From Bacteroidota bacterium (lineage in GTDB: Bacteria > Bacteroidota > Bacteroidia > Bacteroidales > Prolixibacteraceae): a stretch of 64,000 bases of DNA. Each line of letters opens with the position of its first letter. Within the stretch, counting starts at the first letter, position 1. The stretch lies in contig JAHEYT010000029.1 of assembly GCA_023251455.1 (NCBI GenBank), positions 62,001-126,000 of the forward strand. Direction: 5' to 3'. Both the position numbers and the translations under genes were made by a program. This document shows, one piece after another, positions 41,726 through 53,771 of this stretch. Below the pieces are notes generated by a model, which saw only the letters and a program-made list of their open reading frames with translations, did no database searches and was not told where the DNA came from.

Positions 41726-44700
41726 ATGAAAAAACATCGAGAATGTAATAGCCATGTCTGGCTGTTAAAAAAACTATTACGGATTATGAAACTTACAAGC
41801 TTTTTAATTCTTGCCTTTGTTATCAGCGTAAATGCTTCAGTCTATTCGCAATCGACTAAGCTGAGTATCAATGTGAAGAATGGGACATTTGTCGAAGTGC
41901 TGAAACAAATTGAAAGTCAATCAGAGTTTTATTTCTATTACAACAATGATGAGATAAGGGAACTCGAAGGTGTAAGCATTAGTCTCGAAAAGAAGGAGAT
42001 TAAGGAAGTTCTGGAAAAATTACTTAGCGGTACAAATCTGGAATACAAAATTATTGATCGTTATATCGCATTAAAGAAAAAGTCGGAATCAGGAGCCGAA
42101 TCGGTTATTCAGCAGCAAAAATCGATTTCTGGTAAAGTTATCGATTCAGGTGGAAATCCGTTGCCGGGAGTTACCGTTGTGGTTAAAGGAACCACAAATG
42201 GTACAATCACCGATATTGATGGAAATTATACCATATCTAAAATTGCTGATAATTCGACCTTGCAATTTTCATTTGTAGGGATGAAATCGCAGGATGTAGT
42301 AATCGGTAACCAAAAATCGATTAATGTTACTTTGGCTGATGAAACGATTGGAATTGAAGAAGTTGTAGCTATTGGTTACGGAACTGTAAAGAAAAGTGAT
42401 TTGGCCGGTGCTATTTCTCAGGTGAAATCTTCCGACATGGAAAACCGTACAATTGTTCGTGCTGAACAGGCTTTACAGGGTAAAACCGCAGGAGTTCAGG
42501 TTATACAGACTTCGGGTGCACCAGGCGCAAATCCAACGATCCGCGTCCGCGGTTTCAGCTCCAATTCGTCATCCGATCCTCTTTATGTTGTCGATGGATT
42601 GAGAACGAGCAATATCAGTTCTATCGATCCAAACAATATTGAATCGATGGAAGTACTGAAAGATGCTGCTTCAGCTGCGATTTACGGTGCCCAGGCGGGT
42701 AATGGTGTTGTTTTGATTACCACCAAAAAAGGTAAAAAAGGCGAAGGTAAAGTCAACTACGATTTCCAATATGTAACCAATAAACTGGTTCGAATTCCGG
42801 AAGTAATGAATGCTCAGGAGTATGTAAATTACATGACTGAGGCCAACTTCATTACTCCTGCCGAAATTTCAGCCTTATGGGACGGAAAAACCGATACCAA
42901 TTGGGCGGATGTGGCTTTCGAAAATTCGATCATGCAAAAACACAACCTTAGCTTTATGGGTGGAAACGATCGCGGATCTTACAATCTTTCGTTATCGTAC
43001 CTCGACCAGAATGGTATTGTCAGGGGAGATGCTGATGTGTACAGCCGGGTTACTGCAATGGCCAATGCGGATTACAACATCAATAGCTGGCTGAAAGTTG
43101 GTACAAACAACATTGTTGAACGCTGGAAAAGTAAATCGGTTTCCGAAAACTCAGAATATGGTTCGCTTCTGGCTTCAGTATTGACCATGGATCCGCTCAC
43201 TCAACCCTATTTTAGTGCCGACAACCTGCCTCAATACATGAAAGATCTGGCTAACTCAGGAAAAACATTGATGAAAGACGAAACCGGTAGATATTACGGG
43301 TTATCGCAGATCTATAAATCCGAAAACGTACATCCATTGTTGATGAGAGATCGCACCAATACCAAAAACGAAGGGGCGAGTGTTATGGGAACCATTTATG
43401 CCGAAATGAAACCGGTTAAAAACCTGACCATAACTTCAAAATTGGGTTATCGCGGCGCTTTCACGGGAGCCTATAACTTCAACTACGTCTATTATGCCAA
43501 CGACGTGACCAAGAACGATCAGATCAACGTAGGCCGCACGAATGCCAACAGCATTTATTACCAATGGGAAAATTTCGCAAACTATTTGTACACCCACGGA
43601 AGTCACAGTTTGACAACCATGTTGGGTATTTCATATTCCGAACCTTATTCAACCACGGTTACTGCCAGCGGTAACGCAATTACCAAAGACGATCCGCTTT
43701 ACCGTGATTTGAACTATCTGACTGCCACAGCAACAAAAACAGTTTCAGGCGGATATTCAAATGTTGGCCGTCAATTCTCATATTTCGGTCGTTTTATCTA
43801 CAATTATGGCAACAAATACGTGTTGCAAGGTTCGTTACGCCGCGACGCCAGCGACTTATCCATTCTTCCTGAAGGAAGCCGTTGGGGAACATTCCCGGCA
43901 CTTTCGGCTGGTTATACCATTTCTAACGAAGATTTTTTTCCGAAAAACACTCCAATCAACAAGATGAAATTACGTGCCAGCTGGGGACAAAACGGTAGTA
44001 CCGGACCTCTTGGTGGTTTTGCGTATAGGGCTTCTATAGGTACCATTGGTTCTTATCCATACAACGAGGCGATTGCTTACCAGATTGCTTCGGCCCCTTC
44101 TACATTGAGTAATCCTCAATTAAAATGGGAAACTTCTGAACAGTTAGATTTTGGTGTTGATGTTCAGGCATTTAATAATCGTTTGTCATTAGGACTTGAC
44201 TATTTCGAGAAGAAAACCAAAGATTTACTTGTAACCGTTACTCCTCCTTACGAAACCGGAGTAGCTTCAACCGCTGTTAATGCCGGAAATGTTTCGAATA
44301 AAGGTTTTGAATTTGAATTGAACTGGAGTGAAAAAATCAGGGATTTTAGCTACAGCATTCATGGGAATATTGCTACACTCAATAATGAAGTGACCTACCT
44401 TGATCCAAGTATTTCAAGGATTAACGGTGCTTCATACCATACACAGGCCGGGATCACCGCTTTCGAAAAAGGATTTCCTGTTTGGTACATGCGTGGTTAC
44501 AAACTTGCAGATATCGACGATGCTACCGGAGACCCGGTGTTTGTTGATACCAACAAAGACGGTTCGATTACCGACGACGATAAAGTCATGTTAGGTAGTG
44601 GTATCCCTGATTTTACTTATGGTCTGACTCTGAATGCTTCGTACAAAAACTTCGATTTCACAGTTTTCGGAACAGGTTCGCAAGGAAATGAGGTGTTTAA

Positions 44701-45091
44701 CTGCCTGACCCGTATTGATAGACCAAGAGGAAATAAACTTGCGCTGTTTTACAACGACCGTTGGACACCGACGAATAAAACGGCTTCAAAACCACGCCCA
44801 AATGCCAATGGCGAAGATAAATACTGGATCAGCAGCGATGATGTGATGAACGGCTCTTTCTTCAAGATCAAACAAATACAGTTGGGGTATTCACTCCCGA
44901 AGAATTTGTGCAAAAAAGCATACATGAGCAGCATGAGGATTTACTCTTCATTGGAAGATGCCTTTATCTTCACTTCTTATCCGGGGTTCGACCCCGAAGC
45001 TTCTGCCGGATCAACAACCCTTCTTGGTGTGGATAAAGGAGCTTATCCAAACTCAATGAAAGTGCTTTTTGGTATCAATGTAACATTTTAA
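41726..45091 (+). CDS. SusC-type TonB-dependent transporter with STN domain (locus 2)
   Basis: 1121 residues. Signal peptide to about residue 42, preceded by a charged stretch; the ATG at 41786 (MKLTSFLILAF) is a plausible alternative start. STN domain ~45-115 (KLSINVKNGTFVEVLKQIE), carboxypeptidase-regulatory domain ~130-205 (ISGKVIDSGGNPLPGVTVVV), TonB box EEVVAIGYG, plug domain (VVDGLRTSNISSIDPNNIESM, IYGAQAGNGVVLITT) and a C-terminal barrel ending LFGINVTF. It takes up the ligand of locus 2. The barrel differs widely from the locus 1 paralogue, while the N-terminal 220 residues are similar. susD follows by 13 bp. Confidence 0.95.
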   Translation: MKKHRECNSHVWLLKKLLRIMKLTSFLILAFVISVNASVYSQSTKLSINVKNGTFVEVLKQIESQSEFYFYYNNDEIRELEGVSISLEKKEIKEVLEKLLSGTNLEYKIIDRYIALKKKSESGAESVIQQQKSISGKVIDSGGNPLPGVTVVVKGTTNGTITDIDGNYTISKIADNSTLQFSFVGMKSQDVVIGNQKSINVTLADETIGIEEVVAIGYGTVKKSDLAGAISQVKSSDMENRTIVRAEQALQGKTAGVQVIQTSGAPGANPTIRVRGFSSNSSSDPLYVVDGLRTSNISSIDPNNIESMEVLKDAASAAIYGAQAGNGVVLITTKKGKKGEGKVNYDFQYVTNKLVRIPEVMNAQEYVNYMTEANFITPAEISALWDGKTDTNWADVAFENSIMQKHNLSFMGGNDRGSYNLSLSYLDQNGIVRGDADVYSRVTAMANADYNINSWLKVGTNNIVERWKSKSVSENSEYGSLLASVLTMDPLTQPYFSADNLPQYMKDLANSGKTLMKDETGRYYGLSQIYKSENVHPLLMRDRTNTKNEGASVMGTIYAEMKPVKNLTITSKLGYRGAFTGAYNFNYVYYANDVTKNDQINVGRTNANSIYYQWENFANYLYTHGSHSLTTMLGISYSEPYSTTVTASGNAITKDDPLYRDLNYLTATATKTVSGGYSNVGRQFSYFGRFIYNYGNKYVLQGSLRRDASDLSILPEGSRWGTFPALSAGYTISNEDFFPKNTPINKMKLRASWGQNGSTGPLGGFAYRASIGTIGSYPYNEAIAYQIASAPSTLSNPQLKWETSEQLDFGVDVQAFNNRLSLGLDYFEKKTKDLLVTVTPPYETGVASTAVNAGNVSNKGFEFELNWSEKIRDFSYSIHGNIATLNNEVTYLDPSISRINGASYHTQAGITAFEKGFPVWYMRGYKLADIDDATGDPVFVDTNKDGSITDDDKVMLGSGIPDFTYGLTLNASYKNFDFTVFGTGSQGNEVFNCLTRIDRPRGNKLALFYNDRWTPTNKTASKPRPNANGEDKYWISSDDVMNGSFFKIKQIQLGYSLPKNLCKKAYMSSMRIYSSLEDAFIFTSYPGFDPEASAGSTTLLGVDKGAYPNSMKVLFGINVTF

Positions 45092-45104
45092 TTGCTGAAA
45101 AATT

Positions 45105-46685
45105 ATGAGAACAAAATTCATATATATCATTAGTCTTGCAATAGGACTAACCTTTTTTACCTCGTGTGAAGATCAACTGATTGTCGATCAGCAGGGAGCT
45201 ACTTCGGTAGAAAGTTTTTACAAAACAGATGAAGATGCCAATCAGGCTATTGCTGCCGTGTATTTTCAATGGCGGTCTCAGGCATACAACGATTTTTTTC
45301 TGAAAAACTGTCTTTCGGACGACATTAACAGCGGTGGTGGTTCCAGAGGGGACAATGCTATTCTGGAACAGATAAACGAATACAAGTTTAGTCCGTCAAA
45401 CAGTACGGCCAGCGGGTATTTCAGCGGAATGTACACGCTGATTTACAGGGCGAACCTGGTAATCAATAACTTTACTGAGGAGTCGGCGGCCAAGAAAAAA
45501 GCTATTGCCGAAGCTAAAATTGCACGTGCATGGGCTTATTTCAACCTGGTAACGTTGTGGGGACCGGTTCCATTGGTAACTAAACCATTGTCTCCAAGCG
45601 AATATCAGCAGCCAAACGGTGTAATCACAGAGCTATGGGCATTGGTCGAAAAAGACCTGAATGAAGCGATTTCAGCCGGTGTTCTTCCTGAAAAATCAAG
45701 CGTTTCTGATAAATCAATCGGTGCAAAACTGACAAAGCAATTCGCAATGGCTCTGTTGGGTAAATCGCAGCTTTTTGAAGGCAAAAATGCTGAAGCTGCA
45801 ACGACTTTAAAAGCTGTGATCACTTCAGGTAAATATGCACTGATTTCAGATTACGGTAATGTGTTGAGGAAAGTGGAGGATTTTGGCACAGAAAACCTTT
45901 TCGAAGTAAACTCGATTAACGACGGAGATAACGCATTCAATCAGGGAACTACTATTCTGGGTACTATGTACGGATGGAGAAGCGATAAGATGTCGTTGTT
46001 TGGCTATTACATGAAAGCACACGACATGTACCCAGCTGGATGGGGATTCGCCAATCCTACAAAAAACCTTTACGATGCTTTTGTTGAAATGGAGGGAACT
46101 GATGGCTACCGGTTGAACAATACGCTCAAAACATACGATCAGATCAAAACGATTGGTGCGCCAATAGCGCCTGTGTCAATTAATGTTGGAACTAGTCTAT
46201 ACGGTCACGAGGGGTATTTTAGTTGGAAATTCAGATTCATTGGATCAGAAGTGATTACCAATTCATGGGGTTATGCTACGGATAACAATTACCGGATTAT
46301 GCGCTATGCTGAAGTTTTATTGCTTGCTGCTGAAGCTTGCCTTCAATCGGGCGATCAGGCTAGTGCATTGAACTACATTAATCAAATCAGAACACGAGCA
46401 AAATTACCAGTTCTTTCATCTATTACTCTGAATGACATTAAGAAGGAAAAACGCCTCGAACTTTGTATGGAAATGGTACGATTCCAGGATTTGGTCCGTT
46501 GGGGTGATGCGGCAACCGCATTGGCTAACCGCGGAAAACAAGTTCCAATTTTTAATGGATCAACAATTTCATATCCATATTCGAACGAAACCTATGGATT
46601 TAAGACTGGTAAGAATGAATTACTTCCATTCCCCGAACATGAAATGGGTGTAAACCAAAATCTGGTACAAAATCCAGGATGGTAA
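45105..46685 (+). CDS. SusD/RagB-type glycan-binding lipoprotein (locus 2)
   Basis: 526 residues with lipobox cysteine at 21 (LTFFTSCED). Helical TPR-like scaffold (IARAWAYFNLVTLWGPVPLVTKPL; LTKQFAMALLGKSQLFEG), RYAEVLLLAAEACLQSG and KKEKRLELCMEMVRFQDLVRWGD are SusD-family features; it ends NLVQNPGW. It captures substrate at the surface and closes over the SusC barrel. A hairpin lies in the 103-bp gap before the amidohydrolase gene. The ligand is probably an esterified glycoside, given the enzymes that follow (inference). Confidence 0.94.
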   Translation: MRTKFIYIISLAIGLTFFTSCEDQLIVDQQGATSVESFYKTDEDANQAIAAVYFQWRSQAYNDFFLKNCLSDDINSGGGSRGDNAILEQINEYKFSPSNSTASGYFSGMYTLIYRANLVINNFTEESAAKKKAIAEAKIARAWAYFNLVTLWGPVPLVTKPLSPSEYQQPNGVITELWALVEKDLNEAISAGVLPEKSSVSDKSIGAKLTKQFAMALLGKSQLFEGKNAEAATTLKAVITSGKYALISDYGNVLRKVEDFGTENLFEVNSINDGDNAFNQGTTILGTMYGWRSDKMSLFGYYMKAHDMYPAGWGFANPTKNLYDAFVEMEGTDGYRLNNTLKTYDQIKTIGAPIAPVSINVGTSLYGHEGYFSWKFRFIGSEVITNSWGYATDNNYRIMRYAEVLLLAAEACLQSGDQASALNYINQIRTRAKLPVLSSITLNDIKKEKRLELCMEMVRFQDLVRWGDAATALANRGKQVPIFNGSTISYPYSNETYGFKTGKNELLPFPEHEMGVNQNLVQNPGW

Positions 46686-46714
46686 TCTATTTTGACAAAT
46701 AAATATATTTCAGG

Positions 46715-46766
46715 AGGTCGTTCTTTTTGATTCTCTTTGGTTAAGGAGAAGCTTGAAGAACGACCT
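46715..46766 (+). terminator. Hairpin after susD (locus 2)
   Basis: AGGTCGTTCTT and its exact complement AAGAACGACCT form an 11-bp stem with a long loop, followed by TTATAAA. A weak terminator or processing hairpin, 29 bp after susD, in the same place as the hairpin at 26286 in locus 1. Confidence 0.5.
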
Positions 46767-46788
46767 TTATAAACCTAAATACCAAACA

Positions 46789-47784
46789 ATGAATCTGTTT
46801 AAAAATATTCTGACAGTACTTTTTCTTTCCTCAGGCCTATGTGCGCTCGCGCAATCTGCAAAGAAAAGCAAACACCTGCCAATCATAGATGTGCACGTGC
46901 ATACCATGAAAATCAATCCCAATTTTTCTGCGGAAATGTGTCCCTGGTTTTTAACGAATATGCCAGGTGGTGACCCAAATGAAAAGATGCAGTTCGGTGC
47001 TTCGGGCGATTGCGCCAATCCGCTGAAACCGGCCAAAAGCGATGCAGAGATGCAGGCTGCTGTTTTGGAAACAATGGAACGACTTAACATGACAATGGTG
47101 GCATTTAGCGATGCCGAAATATTGCACAAATGGTACAGTGCTGCTCCCAAAGGACGGATTATTCCCGGAATTGGGGTTAGCAGTCCAAAGGAAATGACGG
47201 TGCAAGCTTTTCGTGATTCCTTATCAAATGGTTTTTATAAAGTGATGAGCGAAGTTGCCCCGCAGTATCAGGGCATGTCGCCAAGCGATATGTCGTTGGA
47301 TGCTTACTTTGCTGTTGCTGAAGAATTAAATATTCCGGTTGGAATACACATGGGTACTGGAGGCAATGGAATGGCAAATATTACCCAGCCTAAATACCGT
47401 GCATCAATGGGAAATCCGCTTTTATTGGAAGACTTACTGGCCCGTCATCCAAAAATGAAAATATGGGTTCAACATGCCGGTTACCCGATGATTGACGAAC
47501 TGATTGCATTGATGGGGGCGAACGCCTATGTGTATTGCGACATTTCAGGATTTATCTGGAGTTATCCGCTGGATGAAATTCATGCCTATATCAAGAGGCT
47601 GGTTCAGGCAGGTTTCGGAAAACGTATCATGTACGGAACCGATTTTATGATGTGGCCAAAACTATTTGAAACATCAATTGGTGTGATCGAAAATGCGCAA
47701 TATCTATCGTTCGATCAAAAGCGCGACATCCTGTTTAATAATGCGGTCCGCTTTTTCCGTTTAGATCCAAAACAATTTGAATAA
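46789..47784 (+). CDS. Secreted amidohydrolase (amidohydrolase-2, ACMSD-like)
   Basis: 331 residues from ATG 46789; the frame opens at a TTG (46753) inside the hairpin, which is not used as start here. Signal peptide to about residue 22. The metal motif DVHVH (34-38) opens the TIM barrel; GIHMGTG, WVQHAGYP and YGTDFMMWP supply later ligands, the last Asp being the usual catalytic residue. Relatives decarboxylate or hydrolyse small, often aromatic or lactone compounds. A secreted form in a Sus locus is unusual and points to processing of a non-sugar part of the substrate outside the cytoplasm. It starts the enzyme block of locus 2. Confidence 0.88.
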   Translation: MNLFKNILTVLFLSSGLCALAQSAKKSKHLPIIDVHVHTMKINPNFSAEMCPWFLTNMPGGDPNEKMQFGASGDCANPLKPAKSDAEMQAAVLETMERLNMTMVAFSDAEILHKWYSAAPKGRIIPGIGVSSPKEMTVQAFRDSLSNGFYKVMSEVAPQYQGMSPSDMSLDAYFAVAEELNIPVGIHMGTGGNGMANITQPKYRASMGNPLLLEDLLARHPKMKIWVQHAGYPMIDELIALMGANAYVYCDISGFIWSYPLDEIHAYIKRLVQAGFGKRIMYGTDFMMWPKLFETSIGVIENAQYLSFDQKRDILFNNAVRFFRLDPKQFE

Positions 47785-47860
47785 CTTTATCAAGTGACTT
47801 AACATCAAATTCGTAACTTTCAGAATTGCGATCTTTACCAATCATCAATCATCAATAATA

Positions 47861-49498
47861 ATGACTGCTATGAAACGAATATTCTTTTTCTTGTTAACTA
47901 TTGTCCCATGGACTTTATTTGCTCAGTTGGACCCCAATTTGCCAACCGTGAAAATTGCCAATGGAACGTTGGAAGGTGTATCGAGTTCGGGTATCAATAT
48001 TTTTAAGGGAATTCCCTATGCTCAACCGCCAGTAGGTGAGTTGCGCTGGAAAGCCCCTCAAGTGGTTAAAAACTGGGATGGAATTCGCAAAGCCGACCAG
48101 TTTGGTCCGCGTGCCATGCAAAAAGCGCTATTCGGCGATATGTCTTTCCGGTCAAACGGAGTGAGCGAGGATTGCCTTTACCTCAATGTTTGGACTCCAG
48201 CCAAGTCATCTACCGAAAAATTACCAGTCCTGGTTTATTATTATGGCGGTGGTTTTATGGCTGGCGATGGTTCTGAACTTCGTTACGATGGCGAAAGTAT
48301 GTCGCGTAAAGGGATTGTTTCAGTCACTGTCAATTATCGTCTGGGCATATTTGGTTTTTTTGCTCATCCTGAATTAAGTAAAGAATCTCCCTATCACGGT
48401 TCGGGGAATTACGCACTTTTAGACCAAAACGCCGCCCTCAAATGGGTACAACAGAACATTGCAGCTTTTGGTGGCGACCCCAAACGGGTAACCATTGCCG
48501 GCGAGTCAGCTGGTTCTATTTCTGTAAGCGCGCAAATGGCCTCACCATTATCAAAGAACCTGATTGCCGGAGCCATTGGCGAAAGCGGTGCGATGATCAA
48601 TCCAACTTTGGCTCCAGTTACATTGGCTGAAGGTGAACAAGCCGGGGTTAAATTTGCTGCCAAAATTAACGCCGCATCACTGGCCGATCTTCGTGCTATT
48701 CCAGCCGAAAAGTTGCTCGACGATGCCTCACAAAGAGATGTTCCCCGGTTTGCCTCTACTGTTGACGGTTATTTCTACCCAAAACTACCTGTTGAACTTT
48801 ACGCTGCTGGTGAGCAGGCACATGTTCCATTATTGGTTGGCTGGAATTCAGAAGAAATGAATTTCCGTATGGTGATGGGTGCCAATGAGCCAACTCCGGA
48901 AAACTACCTGAAGGCTTTACAAACACTTTATGGAGATAAGGCCAACGAAGTGCTGAAATATTATCCGGGTTCTACCAACGACGAAGTAAAACTATCGGCA
49001 ACAGCTTTGGCTGGCGACAGGTTTATCGCATACAGTACCTGGAAATGGTATGATTTGTGTTTTCAGACCGGGAAAAGCCCGGTATATCGGTATTTCTATG
49101 AGCGTCCTCGTCCGGCAATGCGACCAGAGATGGGCAATGCTGTCGCCGGTCTTGCGGGTGGAGTAATTAAAGATTCAGGAGCAAATGCGCCAAAAGCTCC
49201 AGCTGCAACCGGAGCTGTTCACTCAGCCGAAATTGAATACGCTTTGGGTAATCTCCCGACCAACCGGGTTTACGATTGGCAGCCTGATGATTATAAAGTA
49301 TCGGCCATCATGCAGGAATTCTTTGCCAATTTCATTAAAACAGGCAATCCAAACGGAATAGGTTTACCGGTATGGCCGGCAGCCAATAGCGGAAACTCAG
49401 TAAAGGTTATGCACATCAATGTGAATAGCAGCGCTGAAGTTGAAAAAAACAGAGATCGTTATTTATGGCTTGATCAACAGTATATTATAAAAAAATGA
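47861..49498 (+). CDS. Secreted type-B carboxylesterase 1
   Basis: 545 residues with a Sec signal peptide (to about 21); a second ATG at 47870 is equally possible. Family signatures are IFKGIPYAQPPVGELRWKAP, EDCLYLNVWTP and the nucleophile elbow AGESAGS with Ser216; His454 in AVHSAEIEYAL is the catalytic histidine. The acid residue should follow the VDGYF region. Type-B esterases cleave carboxylic esters of bulky alcohols. It is one of three such enzymes in this locus (others at 53772 and 58865), each with a different export signal. A Gly/Ala-rich loop (~425-450) is specific to this copy. Confidence 0.92.
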   Translation: MTAMKRIFFFLLTIVPWTLFAQLDPNLPTVKIANGTLEGVSSSGINIFKGIPYAQPPVGELRWKAPQVVKNWDGIRKADQFGPRAMQKALFGDMSFRSNGVSEDCLYLNVWTPAKSSTEKLPVLVYYYGGGFMAGDGSELRYDGESMSRKGIVSVTVNYRLGIFGFFAHPELSKESPYHGSGNYALLDQNAALKWVQQNIAAFGGDPKRVTIAGESAGSISVSAQMASPLSKNLIAGAIGESGAMINPTLAPVTLAEGEQAGVKFAAKINAASLADLRAIPAEKLLDDASQRDVPRFASTVDGYFYPKLPVELYAAGEQAHVPLLVGWNSEEMNFRMVMGANEPTPENYLKALQTLYGDKANEVLKYYPGSTNDEVKLSATALAGDRFIAYSTWKWYDLCFQTGKSPVYRYFYERPRPAMRPEMGNAVAGLAGGVIKDSGANAPKAPAATGAVHSAEIEYALGNLPTNRVYDWQPDDYKVSAIMQEFFANFIKTGNPNGIGLPVWPAANSGNSVKVMHINVNSSAEVEKNRDRYLWLDQQYIIKK

Positions 49499-49505
49499 AA
49501 ATAAA

Positions 49506-49526
49506 TCAGTGTGTCGGTTAAACACA
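49506..49526. promoter_or_regulatory. Candidate operator, copy 2 (ATCAGTGTGTC-N5-AACACA)
   Basis: ATCAGTGTGTC-GGTTA-AACACA lies 84 bp upstream of the CBM48-esterase gene at 49610. TAATTTTG at 49530-49537 directly after it matches a -7 box. The arms match the dyads at 35530 and 60764 with the same 5-bp spacer. Confidence 0.5.
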
Positions 49527-49609
49527 TTGTAATTTTGGATGTCAATACATGCACTAATAACTAAAATTAATACACAACTAAACGCTCAATAATTTAAAAA
49601 ACATTTACA

Positions 49610-50803
49610 ATGAAGCTAAAACTTACAATTATTACAACGATTCTATTTCTCAGTATGGCAACTTTTGCACAACAGGCGCTTTTTGGTGGAGCACCTATTG
49701 TTTCTCCGGAAGTAAAGGCGGATCATACGGTAACATTCCGAATTCAGGCTCCGGCTGCTGATTCAGTGCAAATTACAGGCGATTTTTTACCGACTGTAAA
49801 AATGAAAACCCAATGGGGGCTTTTTGATGTTCCGGGAACTGCCAATCTGACCAAAGATGATAAAGGAGTATGGTCATTTACCACACCGCCGCTTGCTTCC
49901 GATTTATATTCATACACGGTAATTGTTGATGGATTCAAAACCACCGATCCAAGTAACGTTTATATTATTCGCGATGTGGCTTCGGTGTTCAACGTGTTTA
50001 TTGTTGGCGGTGGCAAAGGCGATCTTTACCAGATAAGTAAAGTTCCTCATGGCTCGGTTACCCGCCGCTGGTACGATTCTCCAGGAAACGACATGGCTCG
50101 TCGCGTGACCATTTATACACCTGCCGGCTACGAAAAAAGTCAGGAGAAATACCCTGTACTATATTTATTGCACGGAATGGGTGGCGACGAAGAAGCCTGG
50201 ATTGCACTTGGTCGCACTTCTCAAATCTTGGATAACCTGATTGCTCAGGGAAAAGCAAAACCGATGATCGTAGTAATGACCAATGGAAACGTGGCTCAGG
50301 AAGCTGCTCCCGGCGAATCGAGCCTGGGTTATGCAAAACCAAGCATGCAAATGGAACACACCATGGATGGAAAATTCGAAGAAACTTTTCCTGATGTGAT
50401 CAAATTCGTTGAAAGTAATTATCGTGTAAAGGCAGAAAAATCGGGTCGCGCAATTGCCGGTTTATCAATGGGTGGTTACCATTCATTGCATATTTCCCGT
50501 TTTTATCCGAATACATTCGACTATGTCGGACTTTTCTCAGCTGCTATTATGGCCAATGATAAAGTCACTTCAAAAGTGTACGAAAACTTTGATACTACTT
50601 TGGAAACTCAAATGAAAAACGGGTACAAATTGTACTGGATTGGCATGGGGAAAACAGACTTTCTATACAAATCGGGAGAAGAATATCGTACTAAACTCGA
50701 CAAAATGGGAATGAAATACACTTATGTTGAAACTGAAGGTGGCCACACCTGGACCAACTGGCGTGTGTATTTGTCGCAAATTGCACCTCTGCTTTTTAAA
50801 TAA
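49610..50803 (+). CDS. Secreted CBM48 + esterase-D/CE1-like hydrolase 1
   Basis: 397 residues. Signal peptide to ~21; an N-terminal CBM48/E-set-like beta domain (~30-130, with VTFRIQAPAADSVQITGDF and SDLYSYTVIVDG); then an alpha/beta-hydrolase of the feruloyl/acetyl-esterase (CE1, esterase D) type. Catalytic residues: Ser286 in GLSMGG, probable Asp350 in KTDFLY and His379 in [22 protein letters not shown] forms the oxyanion side. Expected to remove acyl or hydroxycinnamoyl groups from sugars. It closely resembles the copy at 55370. A strong terminator follows immediately. Confidence 0.91.
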   Translation: MKLKLTIITTILFLSMATFAQQALFGGAPIVSPEVKADHTVTFRIQAPAADSVQITGDFLPTVKMKTQWGLFDVPGTANLTKDDKGVWSFTTPPLASDLYSYTVIVDGFKTTDPSNVYIIRDVASVFNVFIVGGGKGDLYQISKVPHGSVTRRWYDSPGNDMARRVTIYTPAGYEKSQEKYPVLYLLHGMGGDEEAWIALGRTSQILDNLIAQGKAKPMIVVMTNGNVAQEAAPGESSLGYAKPSMQMEHTMDGKFEETFPDVIKFVESNYRVKAEKSGRAIAGLSMGGYHSLHISRFYPNTFDYVGLFSAAIMANDKVTSKVYENFDTTLETQMKNGYKLYWIGMGKTDFLYKSGEEYRTKLDKMGMKYTYVETEGGHTWTNWRVYLSQIAPLLFK

Positions 50804-50815
50804 ATAAGGTCATTT

Positions 50816-50859
50816 GTCAATGGGAAAATATGAAACATTGTTTTCCCATTGACTTTTTT
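50816..50859 (+). terminator. Strong intrinsic terminator inside the esterase cluster
   Basis: GTCAATGGGAAAA and its exact complement form a 13-bp stem with a 12-nt loop followed by six T. It begins 13 bp after the esterase stop and overlaps an upstream extension of the next open frame, so that gene most likely starts at 50881. Confidence 0.88.
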
Positions 50860-50880
50860 CTACTGACTAATAACCAAACG

Positions 50881-52564
<1,684 letters not shown>

Positions 52565-52573
52565 ATTAACTAA

Positions 52574-53731
<1,158 letters not shown>

Positions 53732-53771
53732 AAAAATGCCTTGTTTTAAAAACACACCTAATTGAAAACCT

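Noticed and set aside
50830-50880. N-terminal extension of the MBL-fold protein
   Set aside because: It is encoded by the stem of an intrinsic terminator; ATG 50881 starts directly at a normal signal peptide.
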